Shown one piece after another: positions 1-9,182 of a stretch of 64,000 nucleotides of DNA; the first letter of the stretch is position 1; every line of letters begins with the position of its first letter. Location of the stretch: positions 1 through 64,000 of the forward strand of contig NZ_QJSM01000018.1 of NCBI RefSeq assembly GCF_003205235.1, given 5' to 3'. This DNA is from Thermoplasma sp. Kam2015 (GTDB lineage: Archaea > Thermoplasmatota > Thermoplasmata > Thermoplasmatales > Thermoplasmataceae). The position numbers and the translations under genes are program-made. A model generated the notes under the pieces. That model had not been told where the DNA came from. It worked only from the letters and a program-made list of their open reading frames with translations, and made no database searches.

Positions 1-405
1 ATTTAAATATACCAATATATCCATAAATCTGTATCAATATCCGCAATTTTCCAGCGAGGTAGGGTGCTTCGCAAACTAATCTTAAGCTGAATCATCGATT
101 TCTTCATTTCATCGAAGGGAGGTCTGCCTGTATGAATATATTCAGGTGAAGCCCTATATCCCGATATCCGCAGGCGTAAATTGGGATCGCACAGATCTCA
201 TTCCGTATTATACCATTTTCTTCTCATGGAATATAAAAAAGAACCTGGAAATAGAATTTATAAACCCATCCATTGGGGAGCCAGCATATTTTCCCATTAA
301 AGTCTGGTGTTTATCGTTTCACTCAAACTCCAAATTTCGCCTATAGGCGAAGAAATCATATTAAACAATCTCAGTACGAACGTAGCTGAAACTGTTAGAT
401 TGAGA
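1..405. other. Intergenic, no assignable gene
   Basis: I see no supported gene here. A 66-codon frame at 146-346 (+) has no recognisable motif, no convincing Shine-Dalgarno or TATA spacing, and may be decayed coding sequence. A TATA-like stretch is present at positions 1-10, and the nonamer TACCAATAT at 10-18 recurs around the thiolase promoter at 20.65-20.70 kb. What the left edge belongs to cannot be told from this window. Confidence 0.4.
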
Positions 406-478
406 TGCAGGTGTCGGGATTTGGACCCGAGTCGAAAGCTTGGAAGGCTCTCGTGCTACCAGGCTACACCACACCTGC
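406..478 (-). tRNA. tRNA-Gly (anticodon TCC)
   Basis: On the minus strand the sequence folds as a full cloverleaf: acceptor GCAGGTG/CACCTGC, a D arm containing GCCTGGTAGC, anticodon stem AGAGC/GCTTT with loop CTTCCAA (anticodon TCC, reading GGA and probably GGG), and T stem TCGGG/CCCGA. The T loop is TCCAAAT instead of the usual TTCAAAT, a variant seen in archaeal tRNAs. The discriminator is A and no CCA is encoded. No intron is visible. Confidence 0.95.
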
Positions 479-603
479 AGAAAGGCAAAATGGATATTGA
501 AAAAGGCTAAAAAACTTTTCCCTGCTCACCAGTGCTTAGTGGACGATCTCGACGTCTGTTGGAATTTAAAGATAATTTATTGTGATCAAACAATTTTCAG
601 TCA

Positions 604-627
604 ATCAGAGTGCATGGCACCTCTGAT
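604..627. other. Hairpin upstream of mtnP
   Basis: ATCAGAG at 604-610 pairs with CTCTGAT at 621-627, and inner TGC/GCA pairs with an ATG loop and a single bulged C extend the stem to ten pairs. It sits between tRNA-Gly and the phosphorylase gene, about 130 nt before the latter. It could be a terminator or leader structure; nothing else in 479-751 is recognisable. Confidence 0.3.
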
Positions 628-751
628 ACCACACTCGATCCACCATCTTAAGATCCGAAATTTCAGCCAGAGGTTGCTTGCTTTTGGAATTTTGTAGTTT
701 TTCGAGAAGAGTTAAATTTTTGTTTACATCTAAATTGAAGTGACGGTAAAG

Positions 752-1525
752 ATGGTTTACATAGGTATCATTGGAGGCAGTGGACTTTACGATCTTATGC
801 CTGAATCTGTTAAGAAAGAGATGGATACGCCATTCGGAAAGCCTTCCGATGCAATAGAGATTGGAGATGTTAATGGAGTAGAGGTTGCATTCATTCCAAG
901 GCATGGAAAGAAGCATACCATACCGCCTCATAAGGTGAATTACAGGGCCAATATTTGGGCCCTTCATGATCTCGGTGTTGAGAGGATCATCGGGCTGAAT
1001 GCCGTTGGTTCCTTAAGGGAAGACTACAAGCCTGGAGAGATAGTGATCCCGGATCAGTACATCGATTTCACCAAACGCCGTGAACTGACCTTCTATGATG
1101 GACCTCAGGTGTATCACATCTCCGAGGCCGATCCTTTCTGCCCGGAGATGAATTCTATATTATATGAAGTGGCCAGAAATCTTAAAATCCCAGTTCATAA
1201 TTCAGGTACATATATAACGATTGAGGGTCCTAGATTCTCAACGAGAGCAGAATCGAAGATGTTCAGGCAATTTGCGGATATAATTGGAATGACGCTTGTG
1301 CCGGAGGTAAGTCTGGCAGGCGAGCTTGCGCTGTGTTATTCGGTTATCGCTTCCGTAACGGATTACGATGTATGGTCAACTAAACCGGTTGATGCTAGGG
1401 AAGTGATGAACATAATGAAACAGAACGACCGCAAGGTGCGAGACATCCTGTTCAATGCACTTCCTCTAATAAAAAAGGAGAGGACGTGCTCATGCTCTCT
1501 TCGTTTAGATAACGCTAAAATGTGA
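752..1525 (+). CDS. mtnP: S-methyl-5'-thioadenosine phosphorylase
   Basis: This cytosolic enzyme cleaves methylthioadenosine with phosphate to adenine and methylthioribose 1-phosphate, starting methionine salvage. The about 258-residue product begins with the phosphate-binding [12 protein letters not shown] motif, has the [19 protein letters not shown] block and the NAVGSL segment, and [16 protein letters not shown] is the nucleoside-binding loop of the MTAP/PNP family. I choose the ATG at 752 because it places MVYIGIIGG at the family N-terminus; a GTG at 740 would add four residues. A TATA-like GTTAAATTTT lies near 711-720. The stop overlaps the start of the next gene (ATGTGATG), so the two are probably cotranslated. 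The substrate is the by-product of the spermidine synthase encoded at 23.3 kb. MTIP-type specificity (methylthioinosine) cannot be excluded. Confidence 0.93.
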   Translation: MVYIGIIGGSGLYDLMPESVKKEMDTPFGKPSDAIEIGDVNGVEVAFIPRHGKKHTIPPHKVNYRANIWALHDLGVERIIGLNAVGSLREDYKPGEIVIPDQYIDFTKRRELTFYDGPQVYHISEADPFCPEMNSILYEVARNLKIPVHNSGTYITIEGPRFSTRAESKMFRQFADIIGMTLVPEVSLAGELALCYSVIASVTDYDVWSTKPVDAREVMNIMKQNDRKVRDILFNALPLIKKERTCSCSLRLDNAKM

Positions 1526-2754
1526 TGAAAATGAAATTGAAGTTTTTAGGTGGTGCAGAAGAAGTAGGAAGACTAGGAGTGAAAATAACCGATAGAGATA
1601 CCAGCGTGATCGTGGACTACGGCGTGATACCGGAGAAACCTCCACAGTACCCGTTGCCTCCAGAGCCGGTAGATGCGATGTTCATAACGCATTCGCATCT
1701 GGATCACATCGGAGCAATACCTGTCTACTACCACAAGGGTGAACCGGATCTGTATGCAACTCAGATGACGCTGAACACGATGAAGCCTTTGCTTCGCGAT
1801 GCCCTCAAGGTCACCAATCTGGAAGGATATCCGGCGATGTTCAACGAGGACGACATAAACAGCGCGCTTGCGAACATGAGGCCGGCAAGATACTTTGAGC
1901 CGATAGAGATCGGCAGCATGGTTGCTACGCCGTATCCTGCAGGGCACATACCGGGTTCCACTATGTGGAAGTTCGAAGACGGCATGTCTGTTACGGTTAC
2001 GGGCGACGTGAACACCATAGATACGTACCTAATCAATGGCGCAAAGCCCATAAAGACAGACGTTCTGATCATAGAGAGTACCTATGCCGGTAAGAACCAC
2101 GAGAGCAGAGAAGACGTCAGGAAGAGGTTCAGAGACAGTGTAAAGGAGGTCATAGACAGTGGTGGCAAGGTGATCATGCCGGCCTTCGCCGTTGGCAGAA
2201 CACAGGAACTCATAATGACCATCGCAGACATGGGCTATGATGTTGCTGTGGATGGCATGGGTAACGATATAAGCACCATATATCTCAATACACCCGGCTT
2301 CCTGAGATCCAAGAAGGAGTTTCTGAGAGCCCTCAGCAAGGTAAGGATCATAAAAGGCCGGAACATGAGGGAGAATGCTATAAGGAGCGATATCATAATA
2401 TCGACCTCAGGTATGCTCGACGGCGGTCCAGTTCTTGGATACATTCAGAAGTTGCTGGAAGACGAGAAGAGCGCGATATTCGTCACCGGTTATCAGGTGG
2501 AAGGTACAAACGGAAGGAGCCTGCTAGAAAGCGGTACACTCACCATAGCTGGAGTGACTGTGAAGCCTAAGATGCGCGTGGAATTCTTTGATATGTCGGC
2601 GCATGCAGGTCACGATGAACTGGTCAGCTTCATAAAGGCCATAGATCCTAAGAAGATCGTACTTTGCCACGGAGATCACAGGGAGAACCTATTGCCGGAT
2701 CTGGAAGGCTATGACGTGCTTCTGCCGTACAACGGAAAAGAATACGAAATCTGA
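1525..2754 (+). CDS. Beta-CASP metallo-beta-lactamase ribonuclease (aRNase J/aCPSF2-like)
   Basis: A two-zinc RNA-processing nuclease of about 409 residues. Motif 2 is THSHLDHIGA, motif 3 is PAGHIPGS, motif 4 is TGDVNT, followed by IESTYA at the entry to the beta-CASP cap; STSGMLDGGP and MSAHAGHDEL (motif B) and the terminal LCHGD (motif C) are intact. There is no N-terminal KH pair, which separates it from full-length aCPSF1 and points to aCPSF2 or aRNase J; choosing between endo- and 5-prime exonuclease needs biochemistry. The ATG at 1525 overlaps the mtnP stop; a GTG at 1522 would add one residue. The gene is followed by an AT-rich stretch ending in TTTTTAATATTTTA, probably its terminator, and a convergent transporter gene. 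Confidence 0.9.
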   Translation: MKMKLKFLGGAEEVGRLGVKITDRDTSVIVDYGVIPEKPPQYPLPPEPVDAMFITHSHLDHIGAIPVYYHKGEPDLYATQMTLNTMKPLLRDALKVTNLEGYPAMFNEDDINSALANMRPARYFEPIEIGSMVATPYPAGHIPGSTMWKFEDGMSVTVTGDVNTIDTYLINGAKPIKTDVLIIESTYAGKNHESREDVRKRFRDSVKEVIDSGGKVIMPAFAVGRTQELIMTIADMGYDVAVDGMGNDISTIYLNTPGFLRSKKEFLRALSKVRIIKGRNMRENAIRSDIIISTSGMLDGGPVLGYIQKLLEDEKSAIFVTGYQVEGTNGRSLLESGTLTIAGVTVKPKMRVEFFDMSAHAGHDELVSFIKAIDPKKIVLCHGDHRENLLPDLEGYDVLLPYNGKEYEI

Positions 2755-2775
2755 AAAATAAATATTTTTAATATT

Positions 2776-4113
2776 TTATGCCTTTGTGTTCCAGATCTTT
2801 TCCAGTGGCTTCTTCTTTGTTTCTGGTGCGAACAGGACTGTTATTATGAAAGCCAGAAACATAAGGGCTGCAAACAGGAACATAGAATGGAATATTGGAT
2901 ACAGTGGAAACAGTACCACACCCATTATGGCACCGACTCTCGATACCGAGGTGGCTATACCCTGTATCGTTGATCTGTAGTTTGTCGGATAGAGCTCCGT
3001 CGGATAGAATAGCGTTGCAGCACCAACCCACTGTTCGAAGAGCACAAACGAGAAGAAGAAGGACACGAGCGGTACTATGGATACTATCCTGACAATTGAT
3101 CCAATGAGCAGAAGTGCGAACATCACGAAGACGCCCATCAGTGTGAGAACACGTCTCCCAATCCTGTCCGCCAGCGCCATGGCAACGATGTATCCTGCTA
3201 TGGCACCTGCCGCCACGATCATACCGCTTTCAGCTATAACGCGCAGTCCAGCGGTGTTCAGTGCAGTGGCAGCGAGTCCGATCTCCCTTATCATTGTAGG
3301 ATAGTAAAAACCTATTCCGTAGGAAGCCACATCGAAGAGGAACCAGACGGAGAGCACGAATATGGTCTTAGGCAGGAATCCCGATGCGAACAGATCCCGG
3401 AATCTGACCGCTTTCTCCTCTCTTCCCTCGGTGAGGCCCTCCATGAGATCCGGCTCCTTGCCCGTTATGTTCTCGATCACCCGGCTAGCCTCCTCCGCTC
3501 GGCCATGGCTAACGAGCCATCTGGGTGACTCTGGTATCTGCATCCTCAGAAATATGATCGGAATTGCCACTATGCCACCGATTATGAAGGTGTATCTCCA
3601 AAAGTAGTAGGTGAAGGCGAATGCGTAGTTCATAACGCTGGAAAAGAGCGAACCGAACCAGTACATGCCGACCATGGCATACAGGAGGGATCCACGCCTT
3701 TTCACCGGTGCAAACTCAGATACTATCGTTGAACTTATCGGATAGTCTCCGCCTATGCCAACACCAAGCATGAACCTGCTCAGAAACATCATCCAGAAGT
3801 TTGTGGCGAGCCCAGCAGCTATGGCAAAAACAACGAAGAGTATTAGGTCAATGCCGAAGATTTTCTTACGCCCAATGCGGTCTGATAGCCTCCCCAGCAG
3901 CGGGGCGCCAACTATCATGCCGGCGAAGGCCGACACGTTGACAAGTATATACTCAAGCTTGGTGAATCCAAGCTGCACAGGCATCAGGAGTATGGCCATA
4001 GTTATGACTGAAAGGTCATAGCCGTCGAGGAACATACCCATGGATGCAAGCAGCTCCATCTTCCTGTGGAACGGTCTCATCCTCATATTGTCCATTTCAT
4101 CAAAGAATCCCAT
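2776..4113 (-). CDS. MFS transporter, sugar porter type
   Basis: A 445-residue, twelve-segment membrane protein of the major facilitator superfamily. The loop 2-3 signature GRLSDRIGRKK is present near residue 100 and its repeat ADRIGRR in the second half; MQIPESPRWLV before the central loop is the PESPRW motif of sugar and organic-solute porters, and APETKKKPLE near the end corresponds to the PETKG motif. The N-terminal part (FLDGYDLSVI, conserved D) also resembles phosphate/aromatic acid symporters, so the substrate is open. A Shine-Dalgarno GGAGGT lies 7 nt before the ATG, and a TATA-like run at 4201-4216 gives an about 60-nt leader containing the small inverted repeat GCGCT-ATC-AGCGC. It is divergent from the nucleotidyltransferase gene. 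Confidence 0.88.
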   Translation of the reverse strand: MGFFDEMDNMRMRPFHRKMELLASMGMFLDGYDLSVITMAILLMPVQLGFTKLEYILVNVSAFAGMIVGAPLLGRLSDRIGRKKIFGIDLILFVVFAIAAGLATNFWMMFLSRFMLGVGIGGDYPISSTIVSEFAPVKRRGSLLYAMVGMYWFGSLFSSVMNYAFAFTYYFWRYTFIIGGIVAIPIIFLRMQIPESPRWLVSHGRAEEASRVIENITGKEPDLMEGLTEGREEKAVRFRDLFASGFLPKTIFVLSVWFLFDVASYGIGFYYPTMIREIGLAATALNTAGLRVIAESGMIVAAGAIAGYIVAMALADRIGRRVLTLMGVFVMFALLLIGSIVRIVSIVPLVSFFFSFVLFEQWVGAATLFYPTELYPTNYRSTIQGIATSVSRVGAIMGVVLFPLYPIFHSMFLFAALMFLAFIITVLFAPETKKKPLEKIWNTKA

Positions 4114-4311
4114 GAACTATACCTCCATATGCATACGTCCCGCAGCGCTATCAGCGCATGGCAGGTATGAAAAATTACCTTTCCTACATATGAAGATACG
4201 CTTTACATATATATAGATTTTTGATGGGCAAAACGGTGAATGCCGATCTGGGATGAAATTTCTCCAGGCATCATGCGTGAAAGAAATATAATGGAGTTGC
4301 GATAGCCTTCT

Positions 4312-5256
4312 ATGATTGGTGCTATACTAGCCGGTGGTTATGGCAAACGCCTGAAACCCATAACTGATTCCATACCCAAGGCGCTGGTTGAGATAAAGGA
4401 CAACTACACCATAATGGATCGCCAGCTTTTCGATTTCAGCGTGATGGGGGTTGAATCGGTCTACATACTTTCAGGATATCTGGGCAATAAGATCGAGGAG
4501 AGATATGGAAACACCTTCAGAGATATGAACATCTTCTACCTCAGGGAGGAGAAGCCCCTGGGTACCCTTTATTCCCTAAGGAACCTCATAGATGAGGTCA
4601 AGGACGATGATATAGTTCTCAGGAATGGAGACACTGTAACCGATGTCAACTTTCTCAATTTTCTCAAGAAGGCACAGGATCAGAAATACTACATAACGAT
4701 GTTCGTAACCAAGATGAAGAGCCCGTTTGGCATAGTTGAGACCTTTGGCGACCAGATCGTCAGATTCAGAGAGAAACCAGAACTCGACCATTACATAAAT
4801 GCAGGGCTCTACTACATAAAAACTGAGGCTTTTCCCTACTTTTTCGAGAAATATGTGGATAGGGATCTGGAGACCACGGTCTTCCCTAGGATGGCCAGAG
4901 AAGGTCTTGTCGGTTCATACACAGAGGAAGCCATGTGGATCGGCATAGACAGTGAGAAGGATCTTGAAAGGATAAGGGGAGACTACAGGAACAGGGACGA
5001 CTTTCCATGGGGCTATTCAAGGGTACTCTTCGATGACGGCAGATCCAAGCTCATAGAATACTCGATCAAGTCAGGTTCTGATGTAGACATAGACTGTGGC
5101 GATGGCTGCATAATGCGCATACAGTCTGGGCTTGGAACTTTTGGAGGATCTCCAGAGGATAAATTCGGCAATGGAGATGTCAGGAGCATGTCTGGCAAGA
5201 TCCATATAAATGCGCTTGAGAATACGAAAGTCGAATTAATTCTCTCAAAAAAATAA
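4312..5256 (+). CDS. NDP-sugar nucleotidyltransferase with unusual C-terminal domain
   Basis: The first about 230 residues are a RmlA/HddC-type nucleotidyltransferase that joins a sugar 1-phosphate to an NTP. Seen are the NTP-binding loop AILAGGYGKRLKPITDSIPK at residues 4-23, the metal-binding LRNGDTV around residue 105, and REKPELDHYINAGLYYI, the sugar-binding EKP and NAG motifs. The remaining about 80 residues contain no left-handed beta-helix hexapeptides, unlike many archaeal relatives; they are rich in D, G and S and look like a small beta domain. A TATA-like AAATATA at 4284-4290 lies about 25 nt before the ATG, so the transcript is probably leaderless. A role in glycogen, glycoprotein or lipid glycan precursor synthesis is likely; sugar and base are unknown. 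Confidence 0.85.
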   Translation: MIGAILAGGYGKRLKPITDSIPKALVEIKDNYTIMDRQLFDFSVMGVESVYILSGYLGNKIEERYGNTFRDMNIFYLREEKPLGTLYSLRNLIDEVKDDDIVLRNGDTVTDVNFLNFLKKAQDQKYYITMFVTKMKSPFGIVETFGDQIVRFREKPELDHYINAGLYYIKTEAFPYFFEKYVDRDLETTVFPRMAREGLVGSYTEEAMWIGIDSEKDLERIRGDYRNRDDFPWGYSRVLFDDGRSKLIEYSIKSGSDVDIDCGDGCIMRIQSGLGTFGGSPEDKFGNGDVRSMSGKIHINALENTKVELILSKK

Positions 5257-5337
5257 ATATAATATATATCTGATACGAAAAGCCATGCTGATACATAGCA
5301 AAATTTAAAAATGATCTTAACATAAACATCCGGTTCT

Positions 5338-5691
5338 ATGGGGATCGTAACTAGGGAGAAGCTTCTGCAGGCCCTTGACAACATATACGGGAAAAAGGGC
5401 ATGTCGAGGCCTGATGTGGAGGATCTTTCCGATTTCGTGCTTTCGTTCTTCGGTTACGATGACTACGTGCTTGACAATGTGCTGTCTCCCGCTGAGAGAG
5501 ACGTTTTCTACAATCTGGAAGAATATGGGATACTGGAAACATACAGGGAAGAAATATCAATACTTCATGGCAAGGTCTGGAGAGTCAACCAGTGGCGCTA
5601 CAGGAAGGACAAGATAGATGAGCTTGCATCGGCCAGCGCAGACCGCAAGAATGAGACAAATATTTATGATGAGATTTTCAAGGAAATGTAA
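5338..5691 (+). CDS. Small acidic protein of unknown function
   Basis: A 117-residue protein without a family I can name. The first half (MGIVTREKLLQAL, SRPDVEDLSDFVLSFFGY) reads like helices of a small winged-helix or saposin-like fold, and a tyrosine- and glutamate-rich segment leads to the basic tail VWRVNQWRYRKDKI. It has no signal peptide and no membrane segment. TATA-like AAATTTAAAA at 5301-5310 lies about 30 nt upstream of the ATG, supporting a leaderless start. Codon use matches its neighbours, so I consider it a genuine gene, probably restricted to Thermoplasmatales. Confidence 0.7.
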   Translation: MGIVTREKLLQALDNIYGKKGMSRPDVEDLSDFVLSFFGYDDYVLDNVLSPAERDVFYNLEEYGILETYREEISILHGKVWRVNQWRYRKDKIDELASASADRKNETNIYDEIFKEM

Positions 5692-5698
5692 GTAACCT

Positions 5699-6070
5699 TT
5701 ACAATTTTTTTCTGAAGATTAATAAAGGAAAAAGTGCAAGCAGTGGAAGTATTATGGATCCATACTTTGGAGCATCATTTATCAGGTGCAGAACAGGATG
5801 TTTTGCCGGATCGTACTTATCCACGTGTATTTCGTATCTGTCTATGTACTCCACTGCATGCACGCTTCTGTTATCCCATGGCATAGTGAAACGCCAGTCG
5901 GCGATCTGCCCCTTAGGTTCACCTATGGATCTGCGAAATATTCCGCTTTTTGATATATTCGGCACCTTTCCGTAGACCGGATCATTCTTGTACAACGTCA
6001 TGCTACCTTCGTTCAGCGCCTTTAGCGCTATGCCATTCCAGAACTCTGATTCCGTGTAGCTCAACTGCAT
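5699..6070 (-). CDS. Tail-anchored small protein of unknown function
   Basis: A 123-residue product that starts on the ATG overlapping the stop of the upstream isoaspartyl peptidase gene, so it is very likely translated from the same mRNA. Its body is soluble, with aromatic residues in ADWRFTMPWDNRSVHAVEY; residues about 103-123 (YGSIILPLLALFPLLIFRKKL) form one membrane helix followed by a basic tail, with the soluble part probably outside (positive residues inside). No homologous family is recognised. The convergent gene at 5338-5691 ends 7 nt away. Confidence 0.7.
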   Translation of the reverse strand: MQLSYTESEFWNGIALKALNEGSMTLYKNDPVYGKVPNISKSGIFRRSIGEPKGQIADWRFTMPWDNRSVHAVEYIDRYEIHVDKYDPAKHPVLHLINDAPKYGSIILPLLALFPLLIFRKKL

Positions 6071-6894
6071 CAGAACTCCTTCAATCCAACCGCCATGGGT
6101 TTATTGGCATAGTATGCATAATCTTTCTCGTCCACAGCGATTATTCCAACTGGAACGCTGAATTTATCCACCTCTTCTTTTATTATGTCGTACAGCTTTC
6201 CAGTGCCGATCCTGCTGTATATGCGGAACGACAGCACATTTTTTGCTATCTCTTCGCCAACGCCCGTCGCCACTACTGCACCCTTCTCGCCTACATATAT
6301 CCCCGCACCGGGGATTGGCGAATCTCCGACTCTGCCCCTCAGCATCGGAAATGATCCACCAGTGGAAACCGCTCCGGCAAATTCACCCTCTACGCGTGCC
6401 ACGGCACCAACTGTATCATGCACCTTCACGTATTTGAAATATATCTTGAATTTATCCGGAATCTCATTCCTCTCGACGTCTTCTTCAAATTTTTTTAGCA
6501 GATTCCTGGCCTTCTCAGTCATGGGATCATAGTCAGGATATCCCATGAGCCTTGCAAATCTTATCGCACCATCCCCGGTCATCATTATGTGCGGTGATTT
6601 TGCCATAACATCTCTGGCCACCAGTATTGGGTTCTTCACGCGCTCTATGTTTATCACGGAACCGAAGTGCCCAGGGATCATGACCGCTGCATCCATCTGT
6701 ATGCTTCCGTCGATTCTCGGCACCGATCCGGTACCTGCATTGAAGTCAGGGTCATCCTCCATCTTTATCACGGCACGCACCGCATTGTCCAGTGCACTCA
6801 GTTCTTCGGAGGCCGTCTCGGCATAAGTGTTGAGCCTTCCGTTGAAGGAGGGATCTGAACCGACGCCACCGTGGATCAGAAGAACATTCCTCAT
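6070..6894 (-). CDS. Isoaspartyl peptidase / type III L-asparaginase (Ntn hydrolase)
   Basis: This 274-residue protein belongs to the plant-type asparaginase/glycosylasparaginase family, made as an inactive precursor that cuts itself before a threonine. The nucleophile is T161 in VHDTVGAVA; upstream the family signature appears as FNAGTGSVPRIDGSIQMDAA and the substrate-binding STGG and GTG motifs follow (AVSTGGSFPML, ATGVGEEI). Likely roles are repair or degradation of isoaspartyl peptides and asparagine hydrolysis. A TATA-like AATTTAATAC (minus strand of 6916-6925) lies about 27 nt before the ATG, indicating a leaderless mRNA that continues into the small tail-anchored protein gene through a stop/start overlap. 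Confidence 0.9.
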   Translation of the reverse strand: MRNVLLIHGGVGSDPSFNGRLNTYAETASEELSALDNAVRAVIKMEDDPDFNAGTGSVPRIDGSIQMDAAVMIPGHFGSVINIERVKNPILVARDVMAKSPHIMMTGDGAIRFARLMGYPDYDPMTEKARNLLKKFEEDVERNEIPDKFKIYFKYVKVHDTVGAVARVEGEFAGAVSTGGSFPMLRGRVGDSPIPGAGIYVGEKGAVVATGVGEEIAKNVLSFRIYSRIGTGKLYDIIKEEVDKFSVPVGIIAVDEKDYAYYANKPMAVGLKEF

Positions 6895-6933
6895 GATGGG
6901 TTATCTGTTTGTCTGTATTAAATTTCATTCGCT

Positions 6934-8076
6934 TTATTGCATGACATTTTTCCCGTAGTCCTTACCGCAGAGAATATCAAGTGCAGCATTTGTGTATATG
7001 AACGCCAGATAGGGAGAACGATATGGATTGAAGTATTCATGAACTGTAAAATCCTGCTCATCGCCTATCGACATATAGTATATCACATCTGATGTCTGGA
7101 AATAACCCCACAGATCCCCAAGCTTATCTTTGCATTCCCTTATTCTGTCAAAGGTGCTGACCTGCATAAGGTTGCCCATCCATGCGCTGAGATCCCTGTT
7201 CTTATCAGCCCATGACGTTGTCTTTTCGATGCTTATGAAATCTCTGGTCCTGTGCCGCAGTTCGGCCTCGCGTACAAGAATAGTATCGATACCGTATTCC
7301 TGGAAATATCTGGGCAGATGCTTTAGAAATTCGAATATGCCGGTTTCAGGCCTCTGATGTTCACCAAAGGTCTCGTAGTCCATGAAAAGGTTTATGAGAT
7401 CGCCATCGGCCAGCGATATCCATCTTGCAAATTTGTCCGCGGTGAGTGGATAATCCTTCCATGATCTGTTGGAGAACCTGAATGATATGTCGTCGCTGAG
7501 CGGATAATTCCTGAGGTAGAGGTTTATCCCCGATGGAGCCGCATAGCGGTGATTCACGTTATAACGTGACGATATCCCATCGGTCCCCTCAGCAAGTATG
7601 TTCCTGAATCCCATTTTTTTAGCCATTTCAGCTATATGATCATTGTATATCAGCTCGGTGTTCCTGAATGATACTGGATCATAGTTGAAGACATTCTTCA
7701 AAGATCTGGTCTGCATGGAAACCTGCCTGGTGAATTCCTCATCGTTCCATATTGATGCGAGGGAATGATAATAGGTTTCAGCCATAAGTTCGCACAGTCC
7801 GCTCTTCACGTAATCTTCGATAACGTCGATCACCTTTGGGCAGTACCTTGAAGCCTGCTCCATGAAGGTGCCGGAGAGCGAGAAGGAGGATCGTATTCCA
7901 TACTCCATAAGATGCTGGGTAGCTGGTATATAGTTGTTCACCGCTATCCTCTTGAATATCTCCTCGTTTTTCTCATCCCAGAAGATATCTCTGGTTCCGC
8001 CCCTCAGATCGGTGAGGTTGATGGGCCTCAATCTGAACGGCTGATGCAGCTCAAAATAGAACATTACATCCTTCAT
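6934..8076 (-). CDS. Alpha-amylase / glucan hydrolase of family GH57
   Basis: A 380-residue retaining glycosidase. All GH57 landmarks are visible: HQPFR at residues 11-15, CELMAETYYHS around 95-105, the nucleophile E141 in FRNTELIYND, the acid/base D233 in MDYETFGEHQ, and a final aromatic SDVIYYMS block. There is no signal peptide, so it acts inside the cell on glycogen-like glucan. It is the last gene of a three-gene set: its ATG overlaps the stop of the glycosyltransferase (ATGA). The length fits the compact archaeal amylase subgroup better than amylopullulanases or branching enzymes, although branching activity in some GH57 members means the exact reaction is inferred. Confidence 0.9.
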   Translation of the reverse strand: MKDVMFYFELHQPFRLRPINLTDLRGGTRDIFWDEKNEEIFKRIAVNNYIPATQHLMEYGIRSSFSLSGTFMEQASRYCPKVIDVIEDYVKSGLCELMAETYYHSLASIWNDEEFTRQVSMQTRSLKNVFNYDPVSFRNTELIYNDHIAEMAKKMGFRNILAEGTDGISSRYNVNHRYAAPSGINLYLRNYPLSDDISFRFSNRSWKDYPLTADKFARWISLADGDLINLFMDYETFGEHQRPETGIFEFLKHLPRYFQEYGIDTILVREAELRHRTRDFISIEKTTSWADKNRDLSAWMGNLMQVSTFDRIRECKDKLGDLWGYFQTSDVIYYMSIGDEQDFTVHEYFNPYRSPYLAFIYTNAALDILCGKDYGKNVMQ

Positions 8077-9182
8077 AATGACTCGTACACCCCCATGGTA
8101 CTTATTGCAGCCTTACGCCAGGTGAACCTCATAGCCTCGATCCTCCCGAATTCAGACATGGTCTTGAGCAGTCCTGAATGGTTCAGTATTGATATGGTGT
8201 AAAGGGCCATCCTGTCAGTATCCCAAAAGTCCGCGGATAAGACATGGTTCAGTGCTTCGCCCACTCCCGTGGTCTTGCTGAGTATGACCGGAGTTCCGGA
8301 TATCATGGCCTCAAGCACAGTCATTCCGAAGGGCTCTGATATGGCAGGAATTATGAAAACTGACGATCTCTTGTAATAACCTATAGCTCTTCTGAACGAT
8401 ACGAAACCTGGAAAGTCCATATGGTTTAGGAAGCCGTTTTCAAGTGCAAATCTCTTCATCTCAGGGAGGAGCTCACCGGTGCCTGCAACGGTGAATCTAA
8501 CATTTCTGTCAAGTTCAAGCACCTTCATGGCGACCTCCATGAAGAACTTCGGGCCCTTCTGGCTCGTGACTCTGCCAAAATAGAGAACGCTGCGTTCCCT
8601 TTTCTGTTCAGGATAAGATATATATGGCGTAGGATCGACCCCGTTGTATATAGTCCTGATTCTTCTGTCGTCCGCGCCGTAATGATCCACTATCATCCGC
8701 TTTGTGAGGTTGGAAACGCATATGATCCTGTCAGCGTTTTGTGCCCCTTCCCTCTCCACGGCCATTATTCTCTCCTGCGGATTGAAGAATGCGGATCGAT
8801 CGAATTCGGTGCTGTGGAATGTTACGACAAGGGGAATGCCATATTTCTCCCTGATTCTCAGGCCGGCAGGGAAAGTGATCCAGTCATGGCAATGTACGAG
8901 ATCTACCCCATCAGGATCAAATGATTCAACAACTCTATCGTTGTAGTCCATCACTGCGTCATAAAAATCATCTATCATGGCATAGCCCGAGATGAATTTG
9001 ACTCGTTTCAACCTGATTTTTCTTACATTGAACGGATATTCCGGAAAATCGTAGCCTAGATCCGGCACGTATATGGTCACATTGTGGAAATGGCCAATTA
9101 TGGAGAACAGATTGACGGTGTGTATGCCGAGCCCACCCGAAAATGCCGGTGGAAGTTCCCAGCCTATAACCGATATCTTCAA
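8073..9182 (-). CDS. GT4 glycosyltransferase, glycogen synthase-like
   Basis: A 369-residue GT-B transferase. The N-terminal domain opens with ISVIGWELPPAFSGGLGIHT, the glycogen/starch synthase-type acceptor loop (the family's KxGGL position); the C-terminal domain carries YFGRVTSQKGP for the nucleotide-sugar phosphate and SEPFGMTVLEAMISGTPVI, the E-x7-E motif. It probably elongates alpha-glucan from UDP- or ADP-glucose. The start codon is a TTG whose last bases overlap the stop of the preceding debranching gene (TTGA), a coupling repeated at asd-aspartokinase in this window. Its own stop overlaps the amylase ATG. Sucrose- or trehalose-type GT4 activities are possible alternatives but the context favours glycogen. 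Confidence 0.87.
   Translation of the reverse strand: MKISVIGWELPPAFSGGLGIHTVNLFSIIGHFHNVTIYVPDLGYDFPEYPFNVRKIRLKRVKFISGYAMIDDFYDAVMDYNDRVVESFDPDGVDLVHCHDWITFPAGLRIREKYGIPLVVTFHSTEFDRSAFFNPQERIMAVEREGAQNADRIICVSNLTKRMIVDHYGADDRRIRTIYNGVDPTPYISYPEQKRERSVLYFGRVTSQKGPKFFMEVAMKVLELDRNVRFTVAGTGELLPEMKRFALENGFLNHMDFPGFVSFRRAIGYYKRSSVFIIPAISEPFGMTVLEAMISGTPVILSKTTGVGEALNHVLSADFWDTDRMALYTISILNHSGLLKTMSEFGRIEAMRFTWRKAAISTMGVYESL

Noticed and set aside
146-346. 66-codon frame near the left edge
   Set aside because: Protein-like in places (KPYIPISAGVNWDRTDLIPY) but without start signals or a known family; listed only as part of the unassigned intergenic stretch.
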